This document shows positions 45,513-56,402 of a DNA stretch of 64,000 nt, piece by piece. This DNA is from Thauera sp. K11. GTDB lineage: Bacteria; Pseudomonadota; Gammaproteobacteria; Burkholderiales; Rhodocyclaceae. Each line of letters begins with the position of its first letter. The stretch's first letter is position 1. The stretch is taken from NCBI RefSeq assembly GCF_002354895.1, contig NZ_CP023439.1, forward strand, positions 4,712,001-4,776,000, written 5' to 3'. The notes beneath the pieces were generated by a model. That model saw nothing but the letters and a program-made list of their open reading frames with translations. It was not told where the DNA came from and did no database searches. A program made the position numbers and the translations under genes.

Positions 45513-46271
45513 TCAGGCCGCGCACATGCCGCCGTCCACCGAAATGAAGCTGCCGGTGACGTAGGACGAGCGGCCGGAGAGCAGCCACAGCACCGCGTCG
45601 CTCACCTCGCGCGGCTGGCCGATGCGGTGCATGGGCACGCCGTCGTCGTACATGTGGTCGTCGCCGCCGGTGACGCGGTCGTAGCTCGCGGTCTTGATCG
45701 GGCCGGGGCACACCGCGTTCACGCGGATGCCCTGCTGCGCGTAGTCCAGCGCCGCGGCGCGGGTGGCGCCGAGCACGCCGTGCTTGGCGGCCACGTAGTA
45801 GGCCAGGTGCGGCATGGCCTTGAGGCCGAAGATGGAGCTGTTGTTGACGATGGCGCCGCCGCCGGTCTTGAGCATCGCCGCCGCCTCGTACTTCATCATG
45901 TACAGCACGCCCTTGAGGTTGATGTCGATGACGTCCGAGATGTCGGCGTCGGGCGTCTCGTGGATGTCGCAGAACTCGCGCTGCAGGCCGGCGTTGTTGA
46001 AGGCGCCGTCGAGGCGGCCGAAGGCGTCCAGCGCGCGCTGCACCAGCGCCGCGCAGTCGGCCGGTTTCGACACGTCGGTGGGCTGGAACACCGCCGTGCC
46101 GCCGGTGGCGGCGATGGCGGCGGCCACCGCCTCGCCGGCGGCCCGGTTGCGGTTGCCGAGCACGATGCGCGCGCCTGCGGCCGCCAGCGCCATGCAGGCA
46201 TCGCGCCCCATGCCGCTGCCGCTGCCGGTGACGATGACGACCTTGTCCTCGAGTTCGGGGTAGTTGCTCAC
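45513..46271 (-). CDS. Short-chain dehydrogenase/reductase
   Basis: The 252-residue classical SDR has the cofactor motif TGSGSGMG at 15-22, NNAG at 92-95, Ser146 and the Y159-x3-K163 catalytic pair, and ends in SFISVDGGMCAA. The start is a GTG preceded by ACAGGAGTCGAAAC. It oxidises or reduces a hydroxyl/keto group with NAD(P). In this cluster it could oxidise a dihydrodiol or alcohol intermediate made by the Rieske oxygenase, but SDR sequences rarely reveal substrate. Confidence 0.88.
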   Translation of the reverse strand: MSNYPELEDKVVIVTGSGSGMGRDACMALAAAGARIVLGNRNRAAGEAVAAAIAATGGTAVFQPTDVSKPADCAALVQRALDAFGRLDGAFNNAGLQREFCDIHETPDADISDVIDINLKGVLYMMKYEAAAMLKTGGGAIVNNSSIFGLKAMPHLAYYVAAKHGVLGATRAAALDYAQQGIRVNAVCPGPIKTASYDRVTGGDDHMYDDGVPMHRIGQPREVSDAVLWLLSGRSSYVTGSFISVDGGMCAA

Positions 46272-46330
46272 GTTTCGACTCCTGTCGGGTTGGATTGCGG
46301 CGGGTGTCGCCGTCGTTGGAATGCTTTCTT

Positions 46331-47803
<1,473 letters not shown>

Positions 47804-47841
47804 GGTCTGTCCTCTGTCGGGGAATGAAGGTCGTGGCGGCG

Positions 47842-49239
47842 TCAGCACGGCGGGCGCGCCTTGTGCCATCCGGTGTCGCGCTGCAGCGCCATGCCGGCGC
47901 CCAGCAGCGACCGCTCCGCGCCCTTCCTGGCGACGAGCTGGAAGCCGATCGGCATGCCTTCGGCGGTGTGGCCGCAGGGCAGGGTCAGCGACGGATGGCC
48001 GGAGATGTTGAACGGTGCGGTGTATTGGATCAGGCGCTGGTTGGCTTCCGGGTCGGCGGCCAGCGCGCCGAGCCGGTCGTACGTGGGTGCGGCGAAGGGC
48101 TGCACCGGCACCAGCAGCAGGTCGATGGTCTCGAGCAGGGCGTTGACGCGGCCGGTGAAGGCGGCCGCCGACAGCAGCAGGCGCTGGTAGCCCATGCCGT
48201 CGAGGCTGCGGCCGATCTCGATCAGCCGGCTCAGCGCCGGGCCGTATTCGGCGGCGCGGGCGGGATAGGTGCCGGCATGCGCGACCGCGGTCTGCACGCC
48301 GCATTGCGCCTCCCACTGGCCGGCGATGTGCCAGGCATCGGGAAAGCGCACTTCGCTGATCGAGGCGCCCAGGCTGCGCAGCGCGGCCTGCGCGTTCTCC
48401 ACCGCGCGCTGGGTGGCGTCGTCGGTGCCGTTGGAGTTCCAGTAGGGATCGACCCCGATGCGCAAGCCCTTCAGGCTGGCTTCGTCCGCCGCGACAGGGG
48501 AACGGCCGGGCAGCGAAGTCGGGTCGAGCGGGTCGTGGCCCTCGATGGCGTCGAACAGGATGCGCGCGTCGGCGGCGCTGCGCGCGATCGGCCCGACGTG
48601 GTCGAGCAGCGCCGCCAGTTCGAAGCTGCCGTGGCGGCTCACCCGGCCCCAGGTCGGCTTGAGCCCGGTGAGGCCGTTCGCCGCGCATGGAAAGCGGATC
48701 GAGCCGCCGCTGTCAGTGCCGAGCGAGGCGTGGCACAGGCCGGCGGCGGTGGCGACGCCGGAGCCGCTGGACGAGGCGCCGGTCCAGTGGTCGGCCCCCC
48801 ACGGGTTCACCGGCGGGGCGATGGACGGGTGATGGGTGGCGAAGGCGCCTTCCGTGAGCTGCAGCTTGCCCAGGATGATCGCGCCGGCCTGGCGCAGGCG
48901 GCGCACCACGGTCGCATCCTCGGCGGGCACGAAGCCGGCATGGACGGTGGTGCCGGCGGCGGTGGCGACACCCTTCGTCCAGAACAGGTCCTTCACCGCG
49001 AGCGGGATGCCGTGCAGCAGGCCGCGGTACTCGCCGCGCATGATCAGGGTTTCGGCGGCGCGGGCCTCGGCGCGCGCCTCGTCGGCGGTGACGCGGGCAT
49101 AGGCGCGCAGGCGGCCGTCGAGCGCTTCGATGCGCGCGAGCATCGCCTCCGTCAGCTCGACCGGCGACAGCCGGCGCCCGCGCAGCAGCGGGGCGAGTTC
49201 GGCGATTTCCAGGTAGTGCGGTTCGCTGGCGGCGCTCAT
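47842..49239 (-). CDS. Amidase signature family hydrolase 2 (GatA-like)
   Basis: The 465-residue enzyme has Lys83 in [20 protein letters not shown] and [11 protein letters not shown], the intact amidase-signature triad. It is not a tRNA amidotransferase in context: no gatB or gatC is nearby. The start follows directly (one base) after the stop of the 43-residue ORF, implying translational coupling. The role is hydrolysis of an amide intermediate, inferred from the cluster. Confidence 0.88.
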   Translation of the reverse strand: MSAASEPHYLEIAELAPLLRGRRLSPVELTEAMLARIEALDGRLRAYARVTADEARAEARAAETLIMRGEYRGLLHGIPLAVKDLFWTKGVATAAGTTVHAGFVPAEDATVVRRLRQAGAIILGKLQLTEGAFATHHPSIAPPVNPWGADHWTGASSSGSGVATAAGLCHASLGTDSGGSIRFPCAANGLTGLKPTWGRVSRHGSFELAALLDHVGPIARSAADARILFDAIEGHDPLDPTSLPGRSPVAADEASLKGLRIGVDPYWNSNGTDDATQRAVENAQAALRSLGASISEVRFPDAWHIAGQWEAQCGVQTAVAHAGTYPARAAEYGPALSRLIEIGRSLDGMGYQRLLLSAAAFTGRVNALLETIDLLLVPVQPFAAPTYDRLGALAADPEANQRLIQYTAPFNISGHPSLTLPCGHTAEGMPIGFQLVARKGAERSLLGAGMALQRDTGWHKARPPC

Positions 49240-49371
49240 TCAACGGCCCTCCGGGAAGGCCGGCAGGGGGTGCGCGGCGTTGCCGGTCACGTGCATGCGC
49301 ACGCCGGCTGCGGTGGCGAAGCGGCTGGCGCCCGGGGGGACGAAAGGCTCGCCGTCTGGCCCTCGGTTCAT
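49240..49371 (-). CDS. Small ORF, 43 residues, coupled to amidase 2
   Basis: A 43-codon frame starts at an ATG preceded by CAGGGAGTCCGACC, a good ribosome-binding site, and its stop is immediately before the amidase 2 start. The product begins MNRGPDGEPFVPPGASRFAT and ends HPLPAFPEGR; it has no signal or membrane segment. I recognise no family. It may be a small subunit or stabiliser of the amidase, or a leader that couples translation. The tight spacing argues that it is translated. Confidence 0.5.
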   Translation of the reverse strand: MNRGPDGEPFVPPGASRFATAAGVRMHVTGNAAHPLPAFPEGR

Positions 49372-49439
49372 GGTCGGACTCCCTGTTGCGTGTCGTCGTT
49401 GCGCGGCCGCGCGGGCGGGGACGCCGGCCCGCCGCGGCC

Positions 49440-50765
49440 TCACAGCCCGAGTTCCTTGCGCGTGCGCGTCAGCGTGTCGATGACCACGTACATGATCTTG
49501 TGCGCGCAGGGGATGAGGTCCGGCACGTAGGTCGCGCCCATGCCGCCCAGCCCTTCGGCGACCGGCAGCGGCGGGTTGGGCGCGGGCCACGGCCAGCCGA
49601 TGCGCACGGTGGGCACGCCGTAGCGGCGCAGCGCGGTGCCGTCGGTCTGCCCGCCGAGCAGGTCCGGGGTGCCGAGCGTGCGCTGTTCGACGTGCTCCCA
49701 GCCGCGCCTGGCCGACTGCACGACCCAGTTGTGCGGGTCGGTGGTGCCGCCGGGCACCGAGCCGTACATCTCCCAGTCGACCACGATGTCGGGATGGCGC
49801 TGCCGCAGCCCGGCGACGAAGCCGGCGAACTGCGACTTCACCTCGGCCGGCGAGGTGCGCGGGTTGATGCGGACGTCGAGGAAGATCTCGGTGATCGCCG
49901 ACGGAAAGGCGGGCCGCTCCGGATTGCCGGAGCGCACGCCGGCGATCCAGCCGTGCGGCTTCACCACGCCCGAGGTGTTGCGGTCGGCGTATTCGAGCAG
50001 CCAGTCGTCCAGTTCCCGGATCACCGTCGCCGCCGGCACGACCGAGCTGCGGAAGGCGGGCAGGTCGTGCGGCACGCCGGCGTAGCCCAGGGTGCCGTGC
50101 ACCCGCAGCTTGAACCAGCCCATGCCGGGTTCCTCGTGATAGACCCAGTTCCACGGCTTCATGATCAGCGCGAAGTCGGCCGCCGCGCCGCGGTTGAGCA
50201 GGTGCAGCACGCCATTGGACATGCCGGCATGGTTGCGCGCGGCGATGTCGACCGGCATGCCGCCGTCGGCCATGCCGACCAGCAGGTCGCCGGTGATGGG
50301 CACGCCGGCCTCGATGAGCGCGGTGGCGACCTCGGTCAGCGTCGCCACCATGGCCTTGGGGTTGGAGGCGCCGAGGCCGAACACCCAGTCGTCCAGCATC
50401 TGCGCGCGCGGCTGCATGTCGGCCTCGCCCTTGGCGCCGGTCCATGCGCGCTCGGCCTCGTCGAGTTCGAGGTGGGTGTCGATCGGCGCATACAGCATCA
50501 GCGTCGCGCCGCCGCCGCTGCCGCGCAGTTCGGCGAGGAGGTTGCCGCTGGTGTCGGTCATCGGCTGGTAGCGCGAGTCGAGCCCGGCCGCGGCGAGGCG
50601 CCGGGCCATGAACTCGCTCGCGGCGCGCGCGGCGCCGGTGGGGCTGTGGATGTCGACGATGTCGAACAGCAGTTGCTGCAGGCGCTGCGGGTCGATCCTG
50701 GCGCAGGCCCGGTCGTACCAGGCGCGCTGCTCGGCGGTGAAGGTGGGCTGGAACGAGGCATTCAT
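49440..50765 (-). CDS. M20-fold protein with substituted metal-site residues
   Basis: The 441-residue protein has the overall M20 peptidase/deacylase architecture: a catalytic-like N-terminal part, a lid domain from about 205 (WFKLRVHGTLGYAG) and a C-terminal part with GGQTDGTALRRYGVPTVRIG. The metal-site motifs are altered. The HxD motif reads Pro94-Ile-Asp96, the bridging Asp of GxxDxK is Asn135 (GASNPKAM), and the Glu-Glu pair is Gly168-Gly169 (ADGGMP). Normal two-zinc hydrolysis is therefore doubtful. It sits in an operon with two amidases and may bind, protect or differently process an acylated intermediate. Confidence 0.8.
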   Translation of the reverse strand: MNASFQPTFTAEQRAWYDRACARIDPQRLQQLLFDIVDIHSPTGAARAASEFMARRLAAAGLDSRYQPMTDTSGNLLAELRGSGGGATLMLYAPIDTHLELDEAERAWTGAKGEADMQPRAQMLDDWVFGLGASNPKAMVATLTEVATALIEAGVPITGDLLVGMADGGMPVDIAARNHAGMSNGVLHLLNRGAAADFALIMKPWNWVYHEEPGMGWFKLRVHGTLGYAGVPHDLPAFRSSVVPAATVIRELDDWLLEYADRNTSGVVKPHGWIAGVRSGNPERPAFPSAITEIFLDVRINPRTSPAEVKSQFAGFVAGLRQRHPDIVVDWEMYGSVPGGTTDPHNWVVQSARRGWEHVEQRTLGTPDLLGGQTDGTALRRYGVPTVRIGWPWPAPNPPLPVAEGLGGMGATYVPDLIPCAHKIMYVVIDTLTRTRKELGL

Positions 50766-50779
50766 GGCGGGCTCCCGGG

Positions 50780-51820
50780 TCAATGGCTGGCGACGAACTG
50801 TTCGTTGTAGATGTGTTCCTGCGGCACGCCGAGTTCGACCAGGCGACGGCTGGCGGCGTCGATCATCGGCTGCGGGCCGCACAGGTAGGCGACGGTGTCG
50901 GGGCCGCCGTCGCCTTCGCGCAGGGCGGACACGGGGCTGCCCTCGATCAGCGATCCGGTGGCGCAGCGGTCGACGCAGATGCGCGTCTCCAGCGTGGGCA
51001 GCCACTGCCGGCGCAGTTCGAGTTCGTCCAGGCAGAACAGGGCCTCCGGCGTGGCGCAGCCGAAGCTGAGCAGCATCGGCGGCTTGCGCCCGCCCCACTG
51101 GCGGATGCCGTCGATCATCGACAGCACCGGCGCCAGCCCGGTGCCGCCGGCGACGAAGATGTGCCGGGCGCGGCGGTGCTCTTCGCGCAGGAAGAAGGCG
51201 CCGTAGGGGCCCTTGAGCTTGACCACGTCGTCCGGGCGCGCCCGGTGCTGCAGCCATTCCGACATGGCGCCGCCGGGCAGGAGGCGCACGAGCAGTTCGA
51301 GGCGCGGCAGGGCGGCGGCAATGCTGGCCGGCGAATAGCTGCGCACCTCTTCGGTGCCGGGCACCTCGACCTGCACGTACTGGCCGGGGCGGAAGTCCAG
51401 CCAGTCGCCGTCGGCCAGTTCCAGCGTCAGCCTGGCGACGTTGGAGGCGATGCGCTCGATGGCATCGACGAAGGCATGCGCCACCACCGCGGTGTTGAGG
51501 CCGGCCGTGCTGGTGTAGGGCAGTTCGAAGGTGCAGTCCGACTGCGCCTGGGTGACGCACAGCAGGCGCTGGCCGGCGGCGTATTCGCTGCCCAGCAGGC
51601 TGGCGCTCGAGCCGGCCCGCGTGGCGGCCTGCCCCGCGGAAAGGGTGGCGATGCAACTGGAGCAACTGCCCGAATGGCACTGGTGCATCAGTGGCGCGCC
51701 CGCCTCGAGGGCGGCATCGAGCACGGTGCGGTCGTTCTCGACGTCGATCAGGTGCGTCACGCCGTCGGCGAAGCGCAGGGTTATCTGGTGCGGTCGATCG
51801 TTCATGAGGCTCGTTTCCAT
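50780..51820 (-). CDS. Rieske oxygenase reductase (2Fe-2S ferredoxin/FAD/NAD)
   Basis: The 346-residue protein has an N-terminal plant-type ferredoxin domain (CHSGSCSSC with a further Cys in RLLC), a FAD domain with VRSYSPAS (RxYS motif) and an NAD domain with VAGGTGLAPVLSM and YLCGPQPMI. This is the class IB oxygenase reductase layout. It would pass electrons from NADH to the CarAa-like oxygenase encoded across the divergent promoter region. A second ATG five codons in is an alternative start. It is the first gene of the leftward operon. Confidence 0.9.
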   Translation of the reverse strand: METSLMNDRPHQITLRFADGVTHLIDVENDRTVLDAALEAGAPLMHQCHSGSCSSCIATLSAGQAATRAGSSASLLGSEYAAGQRLLCVTQAQSDCTFELPYTSTAGLNTAVVAHAFVDAIERIASNVARLTLELADGDWLDFRPGQYVQVEVPGTEEVRSYSPASIAAALPRLELLVRLLPGGAMSEWLQHRARPDDVVKLKGPYGAFFLREEHRRARHIFVAGGTGLAPVLSMIDGIRQWGGRKPPMLLSFGCATPEALFCLDELELRRQWLPTLETRICVDRCATGSLIEGSPVSALREGDGGPDTVAYLCGPQPMIDAASRRLVELGVPQEHIYNEQFVASH

Positions 51821-52414
51821 GGCTTGCTTACACCGCGCCCGGAGTGCGGCGCGTCGGATGCATCCTAGGAATCGGGCCGGTGGAAGTCGCTCCGCTGGAG
51901 AACGCGTTTATCCCTGCAGTGCAGTTTTCTGATGGCGTATTTCGGTGCGCGGCAATCGGATCGCGCACGGAAATGGGGAAATGCGCATTGCCGGAACCGG
52001 CCTCGATCGAATCGAATGGATTCAATTCGGGAATTGCGCGCAATGCGTGGAGTGCACAGTTTATCCCTGGAGTGCACGAATTGCGTCCAGGAGCACGGCG
52101 CGCGCCCGGCCGGTGCACTTCGGCACGGCCTTTGCTTAGGAAAATCATGGACTAAGGCGCCGGGGGCGATCCCCGGTGCGTCGCCCGCCGGTGCATCGCG
52201 GCCATGCGCAGGGTGCGCGGATTGCTGCACTGCATGAGTGCTTTTTCAATTGAAGGATGTTCAAATGAAAAGCCTTCGGCGGGCGCGAAGCGGACGGCGC
52301 GTCGAGGTGTCTTGCATCTGTCGCAAGACTTCATGCATTCGTTGCCGATATCGGAACGGATGCCGGATTCAGGAAAAAAATACCGCGGGCATCTGCCCAA
52401 CAGAGGAGATTTCA
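51821..52414. promoter_or_regulatory. Divergent control region of the catabolic cluster
   Basis: These 594 bases between the reductase operon and the AraC gene hold no credible gene. They contain two copies of GTTTATCCCTG(C/G)AGTGCA (51906-51924 and 52059-52077), a repeat of TGGAGTGCAC at 52048 and 52068 spaced exactly 20 bases, and the palindrome ATTGCGCGCAAT at 52033-52044. Such phased direct repeats are typical of AraC-family binding sites; the match to this regulator is inferred. Confidence 0.6.
52048..52077 (+). promoter_or_regulatory. Phased direct repeat, candidate AraC-family site
   Basis: TGGAGTGCAC occurs at 52048-52057 and again at 52068-52077, one repeat every 20 bases (two helical turns), with GTTTATCCC between them. 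The same GTTTATCCC element recurs at 51906 and at 60046. Confidence 0.5.
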
Positions 52415-53425
52415 ATGGAACTCGCTCGTCACGAAAGCGCGCCCGTGCCGTATTCGGTGATCGCCGGCGCCAGCCTGTTTCAGACCCAGGACGTCGAGGA
52501 GGCACGCCAGTGGGGCGTGCGCACCTTTTGCGAGAGCACGCTGAACACGGTCAGCCGGCAGCGCTCGATCAATGCGCGCCTGCACCTGCGCAAGGTCAGG
52601 GGCGTGGGCTTCGGACGCATCACCTATGGCGGCGAGGTCAACATCGATCCGGGCAGTTTCGAGTCCTTCTATCTCGTCCAGGTGCCGCTGAGCGGGCGGG
52701 AACTGGTGGAGGTGGGCGGCGAGGCGGTCTGTTCGGCGGGCAAGAACGGCTCTGTGATCAATGCCAATGCGCCGGTCCTGATCCGCCACGAGCCCAATAC
52801 CGAGAAGCTGGTGGTGCGGGTGGACCGCGAGGCGCTGGAGCGCAACTGCATCCAGCACCTGGGCCACGGCATGCGCCGCCCGCTCGAGTTCCGGCCGTCG
52901 ATGTCGCTCGACAGCCAGGGCGGCATGCGATGGACCGGCCTGATGCGCTGGATCTACGAAAGCCTCGCGATCGACGAGCAGAGCTTCGACCCGGCCATCA
53001 TCGCCGCGCAGATCGAGCAGATGGTGATCACCATGCTGCTCACCTGTCAGCCGCACAACTACAGCGAGGAACTGGCCGGGGAGGAACGCTCGATCGCGCC
53101 GGCCTTCGTGAAGCGCATCGAGCGCTACAGCTACATCGAGGAGCATGCCGACGAGCCGATCACCATCGTCGATCTGGCCGAGCATGCCGGCGTCAGCAGC
53201 CGCTCGATCTTCAACGGCTTCCGCCGCTTCCGCAACACCTCGCCGATGCTGTACCTGAAGGAAGTGCGCATGCGCCGCGTCAATGAAGAGCTGAAGCGCC
53301 TCACGCCGGGCGAGACCACCGTCACCGCGGTGGCCTACCAGTGGGGCTTCACCCATCTCGGCCATTTCACCACCGACTACAAACGCCGCTTCGGCGAAAG
53401 CCCGTCGCAGACGCTGGCGCGCTGA
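52415..53425 (+). CDS. AraC/XylS-family transcriptional regulator
   Basis: The product has 336 residues. The N-terminal part (about 1-210) resembles the AraC_binding_2 sensing domain (FESFYLVQVPLSGRELVEVGG). The C-terminal part has two helix-turn-helix motifs, ITIVDLAEHAGVSSRSIFNGF and VTAVAYQWGFTHLGHFTTDYK with RRFGESPSQTL. The ATG is supported by AGAGGAGATTTCA; the frame is open further upstream without such a site. It lies between the two arms of the catabolic cluster and is the natural candidate activator of both, probably responding to the pathway substrate or an intermediate. Confidence 0.9.
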   Translation: MELARHESAPVPYSVIAGASLFQTQDVEEARQWGVRTFCESTLNTVSRQRSINARLHLRKVRGVGFGRITYGGEVNIDPGSFESFYLVQVPLSGRELVEVGGEAVCSAGKNGSVINANAPVLIRHEPNTEKLVVRVDREALERNCIQHLGHGMRRPLEFRPSMSLDSQGGMRWTGLMRWIYESLAIDEQSFDPAIIAAQIEQMVITMLLTCQPHNYSEELAGEERSIAPAFVKRIERYSYIEEHADEPITIVDLAEHAGVSSRSIFNGFRRFRNTSPMLYLKEVRMRRVNEELKRLTPGETTVTAVAYQWGFTHLGHFTTDYKRRFGESPSQTLAR

Positions 53426-53625
53426 CGGGCGCGGGTCCGCGCGCCCGCCGCGCAGGCGAACCGCGTCCGTTCCAGGCCGCCGGAAACCGCGTTTTCATCC
53501 GCCGTTTCATTCTTGCGCTAAGGGGATAAGCGCGGCATTGGGTGGAGCGTCGAACAAAAAGCGGCCCAATAACATCACTCCCGGATTCACCGCAATCTCG
53601 TTCAATCAGCAACCGGGAGATTCAG

Positions 53626-54963
53626 ATGTCGGACCAACCCATCATCCGCAGGCGCACCCAGAAGCTCAACACGATCAGCGAAGAGCGCGTCAACAACCAG
53701 AAGACGCAGAGCCAGTACCAGCCGTACAAGGATGCGGCCTGGGGGTTCATCAACCACTGGTATCCGGCCCTCTTCAGCAGCGAGCTTCCGGAAGACGAGG
53801 TGCAGGGCATCCAGATCTGCGGCGTGCCCATCGTGCTGCGTCGTTCGGAAGGCAAGGTCTATGCGCTCAAGGACCAGTGCGTGCACCGCGGCGTGCGCAT
53901 GTCCGAGAAGAAGATGTGCTTCGACAAGAAGACCGTCTCCTGCTGGTACCACGGTTTCACGTTCGACCTGAAGGACGGCCGCCTGACGACCATCGTCGGC
54001 AACCCGGACGACAAGCTGATCGGCACCACCGGCGTGACGACCTACCCGGTGCATGAAGTCGCCGGCATGATCTTCGTCTTCGTGCGCGAGGACGATTATC
54101 CGGACGAGGACGTGCCGCCGCTGGAACACGACCTGCCGTTCCGCTTCCCGAAGGACAACGAGCGCTTCCCGCATCCGCTGTGGCCGGACACGCCCAGCCT
54201 GCTGGACGAGGGCGCGGTGGCGATGGGCATGCACCGCACCGGCTACGGCAACTGGCGCGTCGCCATCGAGAACGGCTTCGACAACGCGCACATCCTGGTG
54301 CACAAGGATTGCAGCATCGTCCAGGCGATGAAGTGGGTGCTGCCGCTGGGCATCGTGCCGACCGGCGACGACGCGATCACCGTGGTCGAGGACGACAACG
54401 GCCCGAAGGGCATGATGCAGTGGCTGTTCACCGACAAGTGGCAGCCCATCCTCGAGAACAAGGAACTGGGCGTCGAGGTCAAGGGCGTCAATGCGCGTCC
54501 CTACCGCACGTCGGTCGTGATGCCGGGCGTGCTGATGGTCGAGAACTGGCCGGAAGAGCACGTCGTGCAGTACGAGTGGAACGTGCCGATCACCGACGAC
54601 ACGCACGAATACTGGGAAGTGCTCGTTCGCGTGTGCAGGACGCCGCAGGAACTGGACGACTACAAGTACCGCTTCGAGCGCGTCTACAAGCCGCTGGCGC
54701 TGCACGGCTTCAACGACTGCGACGTCTATGCGCGCGAGGCGATGCAGTATTTCTACGCCGACGGCACCGGCTGGGACGACGAGCAACTCGTCTCCACCGA
54801 CCTGTCGCCGATCACCTGGCGCAAGCTGGCCTCGCGCTGGAACCGCGGCATCGCCAAGCCGGGACGCGGTGTGAACGGGGCGACGAAGGATTCGGCCATC
54901 CGCTACAGGGAAACGGCCGACGGCAAGCCGCCGCGCTACAAGACCGACAAGGTCGACTTCTGA
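53626..54963 (+). CDS. Rieske non-haem iron oxygenase, CarAa-like alpha subunit
   Basis: The 445-residue product binds a Rieske cluster through C85-x-H87 (DQCVHRGV) and C106-x2-H109 (SCWYHGF). The mononuclear iron motif is at 215-226 (ENGFDNAHILVH, with His222 and His226). The NHWYPALFSSEL opening and the PLALHGFNDCDVYAREAMQYFYAD ending recall carbazole 1,9a-dioxygenase CarAa and 2-oxoquinoline monooxygenase, homotrimeric enzymes without beta subunit. No beta-subunit gene is present here. It probably hydroxylates an aromatic or N-heterocyclic ring using the reductase at 50780. GGGAGATTCAG precedes the ATG. Confidence 0.9.
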   Translation: MSDQPIIRRRTQKLNTISEERVNNQKTQSQYQPYKDAAWGFINHWYPALFSSELPEDEVQGIQICGVPIVLRRSEGKVYALKDQCVHRGVRMSEKKMCFDKKTVSCWYHGFTFDLKDGRLTTIVGNPDDKLIGTTGVTTYPVHEVAGMIFVFVREDDYPDEDVPPLEHDLPFRFPKDNERFPHPLWPDTPSLLDEGAVAMGMHRTGYGNWRVAIENGFDNAHILVHKDCSIVQAMKWVLPLGIVPTGDDAITVVEDDNGPKGMMQWLFTDKWQPILENKELGVEVKGVNARPYRTSVVMPGVLMVENWPEEHVVQYEWNVPITDDTHEYWEVLVRVCRTPQELDDYKYRFERVYKPLALHGFNDCDVYAREAMQYFYADGTGWDDEQLVSTDLSPITWRKLASRWNRGIAKPGRGVNGATKDSAIRYRETADGKPPRYKTDKVDF

Positions 54964-55091
54964 ACCGGCGGCCCGGCCGTGGGCCGGGCCGGGCGACTCC
55001 GTTTCCAGCAGATACGCGCACGCCGCGGACAGCGCCGGCGCCCGGTACGCGGCGGCGCGCCCGGCGCGCACGCCCATACAGGACACGCGCA

Positions 55092-55916
55092 ATGCAGCAG
55101 AACCCCGAGATCGGGCTTTCGATCGACGTCGATGGCATCGAGACCAACTACCACGATGTGGGACAGGGGCATCCCGTCCTGATGATCCACGGCTCCGGCC
55201 CCGGCGTGAGCGGCTTCGTGAACTGGCGCCTGGCCATGCCGGAACTGGCGAAATCCTGCCGCGTGATCGTGCCCGACATGCTGGGCTTCGGATACAGCGC
55301 ACGCTCGCCGGACGGCCGCTACACGCCGGAGCGGTGGGTGGCGCAGGCCGTCGGGCTGATGGATGCGCTCGGCGTCCAGCAGGCCGACATCGTCGGCAAC
55401 TCCTTCGGCGGCGCGCTCGCGCTGATGCTGGCCATCCGCCATCCGCAGCGCATCCGCCGGCTGGTGCTGATGGGCGCGGCAGGCATCGACTTCGAGCTGA
55501 CCCCGGGGCTGGACGCGGTATGGGGCTACGAGCCGTCGATGGACGACATGCGCCGCGTGATGGACATCTTCGCCTTCGACCGCGCGCGCATCACCGAGGA
55601 CATCGTGCGCTCGCGCTTCGAAGCCAGTGTCCAGCCCGGCGCGCAGGAAGCGTTCTCCGCCATGTTTCCCGCGCCACGCCAGCGCTGGGTGCAGGCCCTG
55701 GCCAGCCCGGAGGCGGCGATCCGCGCCATCGAGCACGAGACGCTGATCATCCACGGCCGCGAGGACAGGGTGATCCCCCTGGGCAATTCGCTGCGCCTGT
55801 GCGAGCTGATCCCGCGCGCGCAGCTTCACGTCTATGGCCGCTGCGGCCACTGGACCCAGATCGAGCACGCCGGGCGCTTCGCCCGCCTGGTGCGCGACTT
55901 CCTGACCGAGCAATGA
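55092..55916 (+). CDS. Alpha/beta hydrolase, meta-cleavage product hydrolase type
   Basis: The 274-residue protein has HGSGPGVSGFVNW (the oxyanion-hole signature of BphD/CarC/HsaD enzymes), nucleophile Ser104 in GNSFGGALA, Asp225 in HGREDRVIP and His253 in CGHWTQ. The triad is complete. Such enzymes hydrolyse the C-C bond of extradiol ring-cleavage products. An extradiol dioxygenase gene follows in the same operon, which makes the assignment coherent. The ATG follows a 128-base GC-rich gap after the oxygenase gene. Confidence 0.9.
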   Translation: MQQNPEIGLSIDVDGIETNYHDVGQGHPVLMIHGSGPGVSGFVNWRLAMPELAKSCRVIVPDMLGFGYSARSPDGRYTPERWVAQAVGLMDALGVQQADIVGNSFGGALALMLAIRHPQRIRRLVLMGAAGIDFELTPGLDAVWGYEPSMDDMRRVMDIFAFDRARITEDIVRSRFEASVQPGAQEAFSAMFPAPRQRWVQALASPEAAIRAIEHETLIIHGREDRVIPLGNSLRLCELIPRAQLHVYGRCGHWTQIEHAGRFARLVRDFLTEQ

Positions 55917-55961
55917 CCCATCCCGCCGCTGCGGCGCGGGATGACGACGAGGAGTGCAACA

Positions 55962-56402
55962 GTGGAAAACGACATCAAGGGACGCTGGTACGTCCAGTCA
56001 TGGACGCAGGAATACGACGACGGCCGCGTCGTCCACCCGTTCGGCGAGAAGCTGGACGGCTTCATCGAATACGGCGACGGCACGATGTTCTGCCTGCTGA
56101 CCAGGGTGCCGCGCACGCCGTTCGCCACCGGCGGCCAGTGGGACGCCGACGCTGCGGAGAAGGCCACTGCCTACGACGAGTTCCTCTCCTATGCGGGCGG
56201 CTACAGCGTCGATGGCGACTACGTCACCCACCACGTCGAACTGTGCATCTTCCCCAACTGGCAGGGCGGCAAGCAGCGCCGCCGCATCGTGTGGGGCGAG
56301 GACGGCGGACTGACGCTGGTGGCGCGCATCGAGGAAGGCACCCGCGAGGCACGCACCGCCCGGCTGGCGTGGCGGCGCGAAAAACCGGGCGGGAGGCTGT
56401 GA
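55962..56402 (+). CDS. Lipocalin-like protein
   Basis: The 146-residue product has IKGRWYVQSWTQEYDDGRVVHPFG and GFIEYGDGTMFCLLTRV, the opening of the lipocalin-like (PF13924-type) family, with TRARLAWR-type strands at the end. The GTG start is preferred because GAGGAG lies seven bases before it; an ATG 21 bases upstream overlaps that site. The frame meets the next gene in a TGATG overlap. Such small barrels accompany aromatic-degradation operons and may act as cyclase, isomerase or binding protein. Role unknown. Confidence 0.75.
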   Translation: MENDIKGRWYVQSWTQEYDDGRVVHPFGEKLDGFIEYGDGTMFCLLTRVPRTPFATGGQWDADAAEKATAYDEFLSYAGGYSVDGDYVTHHVELCIFPNWQGGKQRRRIVWGEDGGLTLVARIEEGTREARTARLAWRREKPGGRL

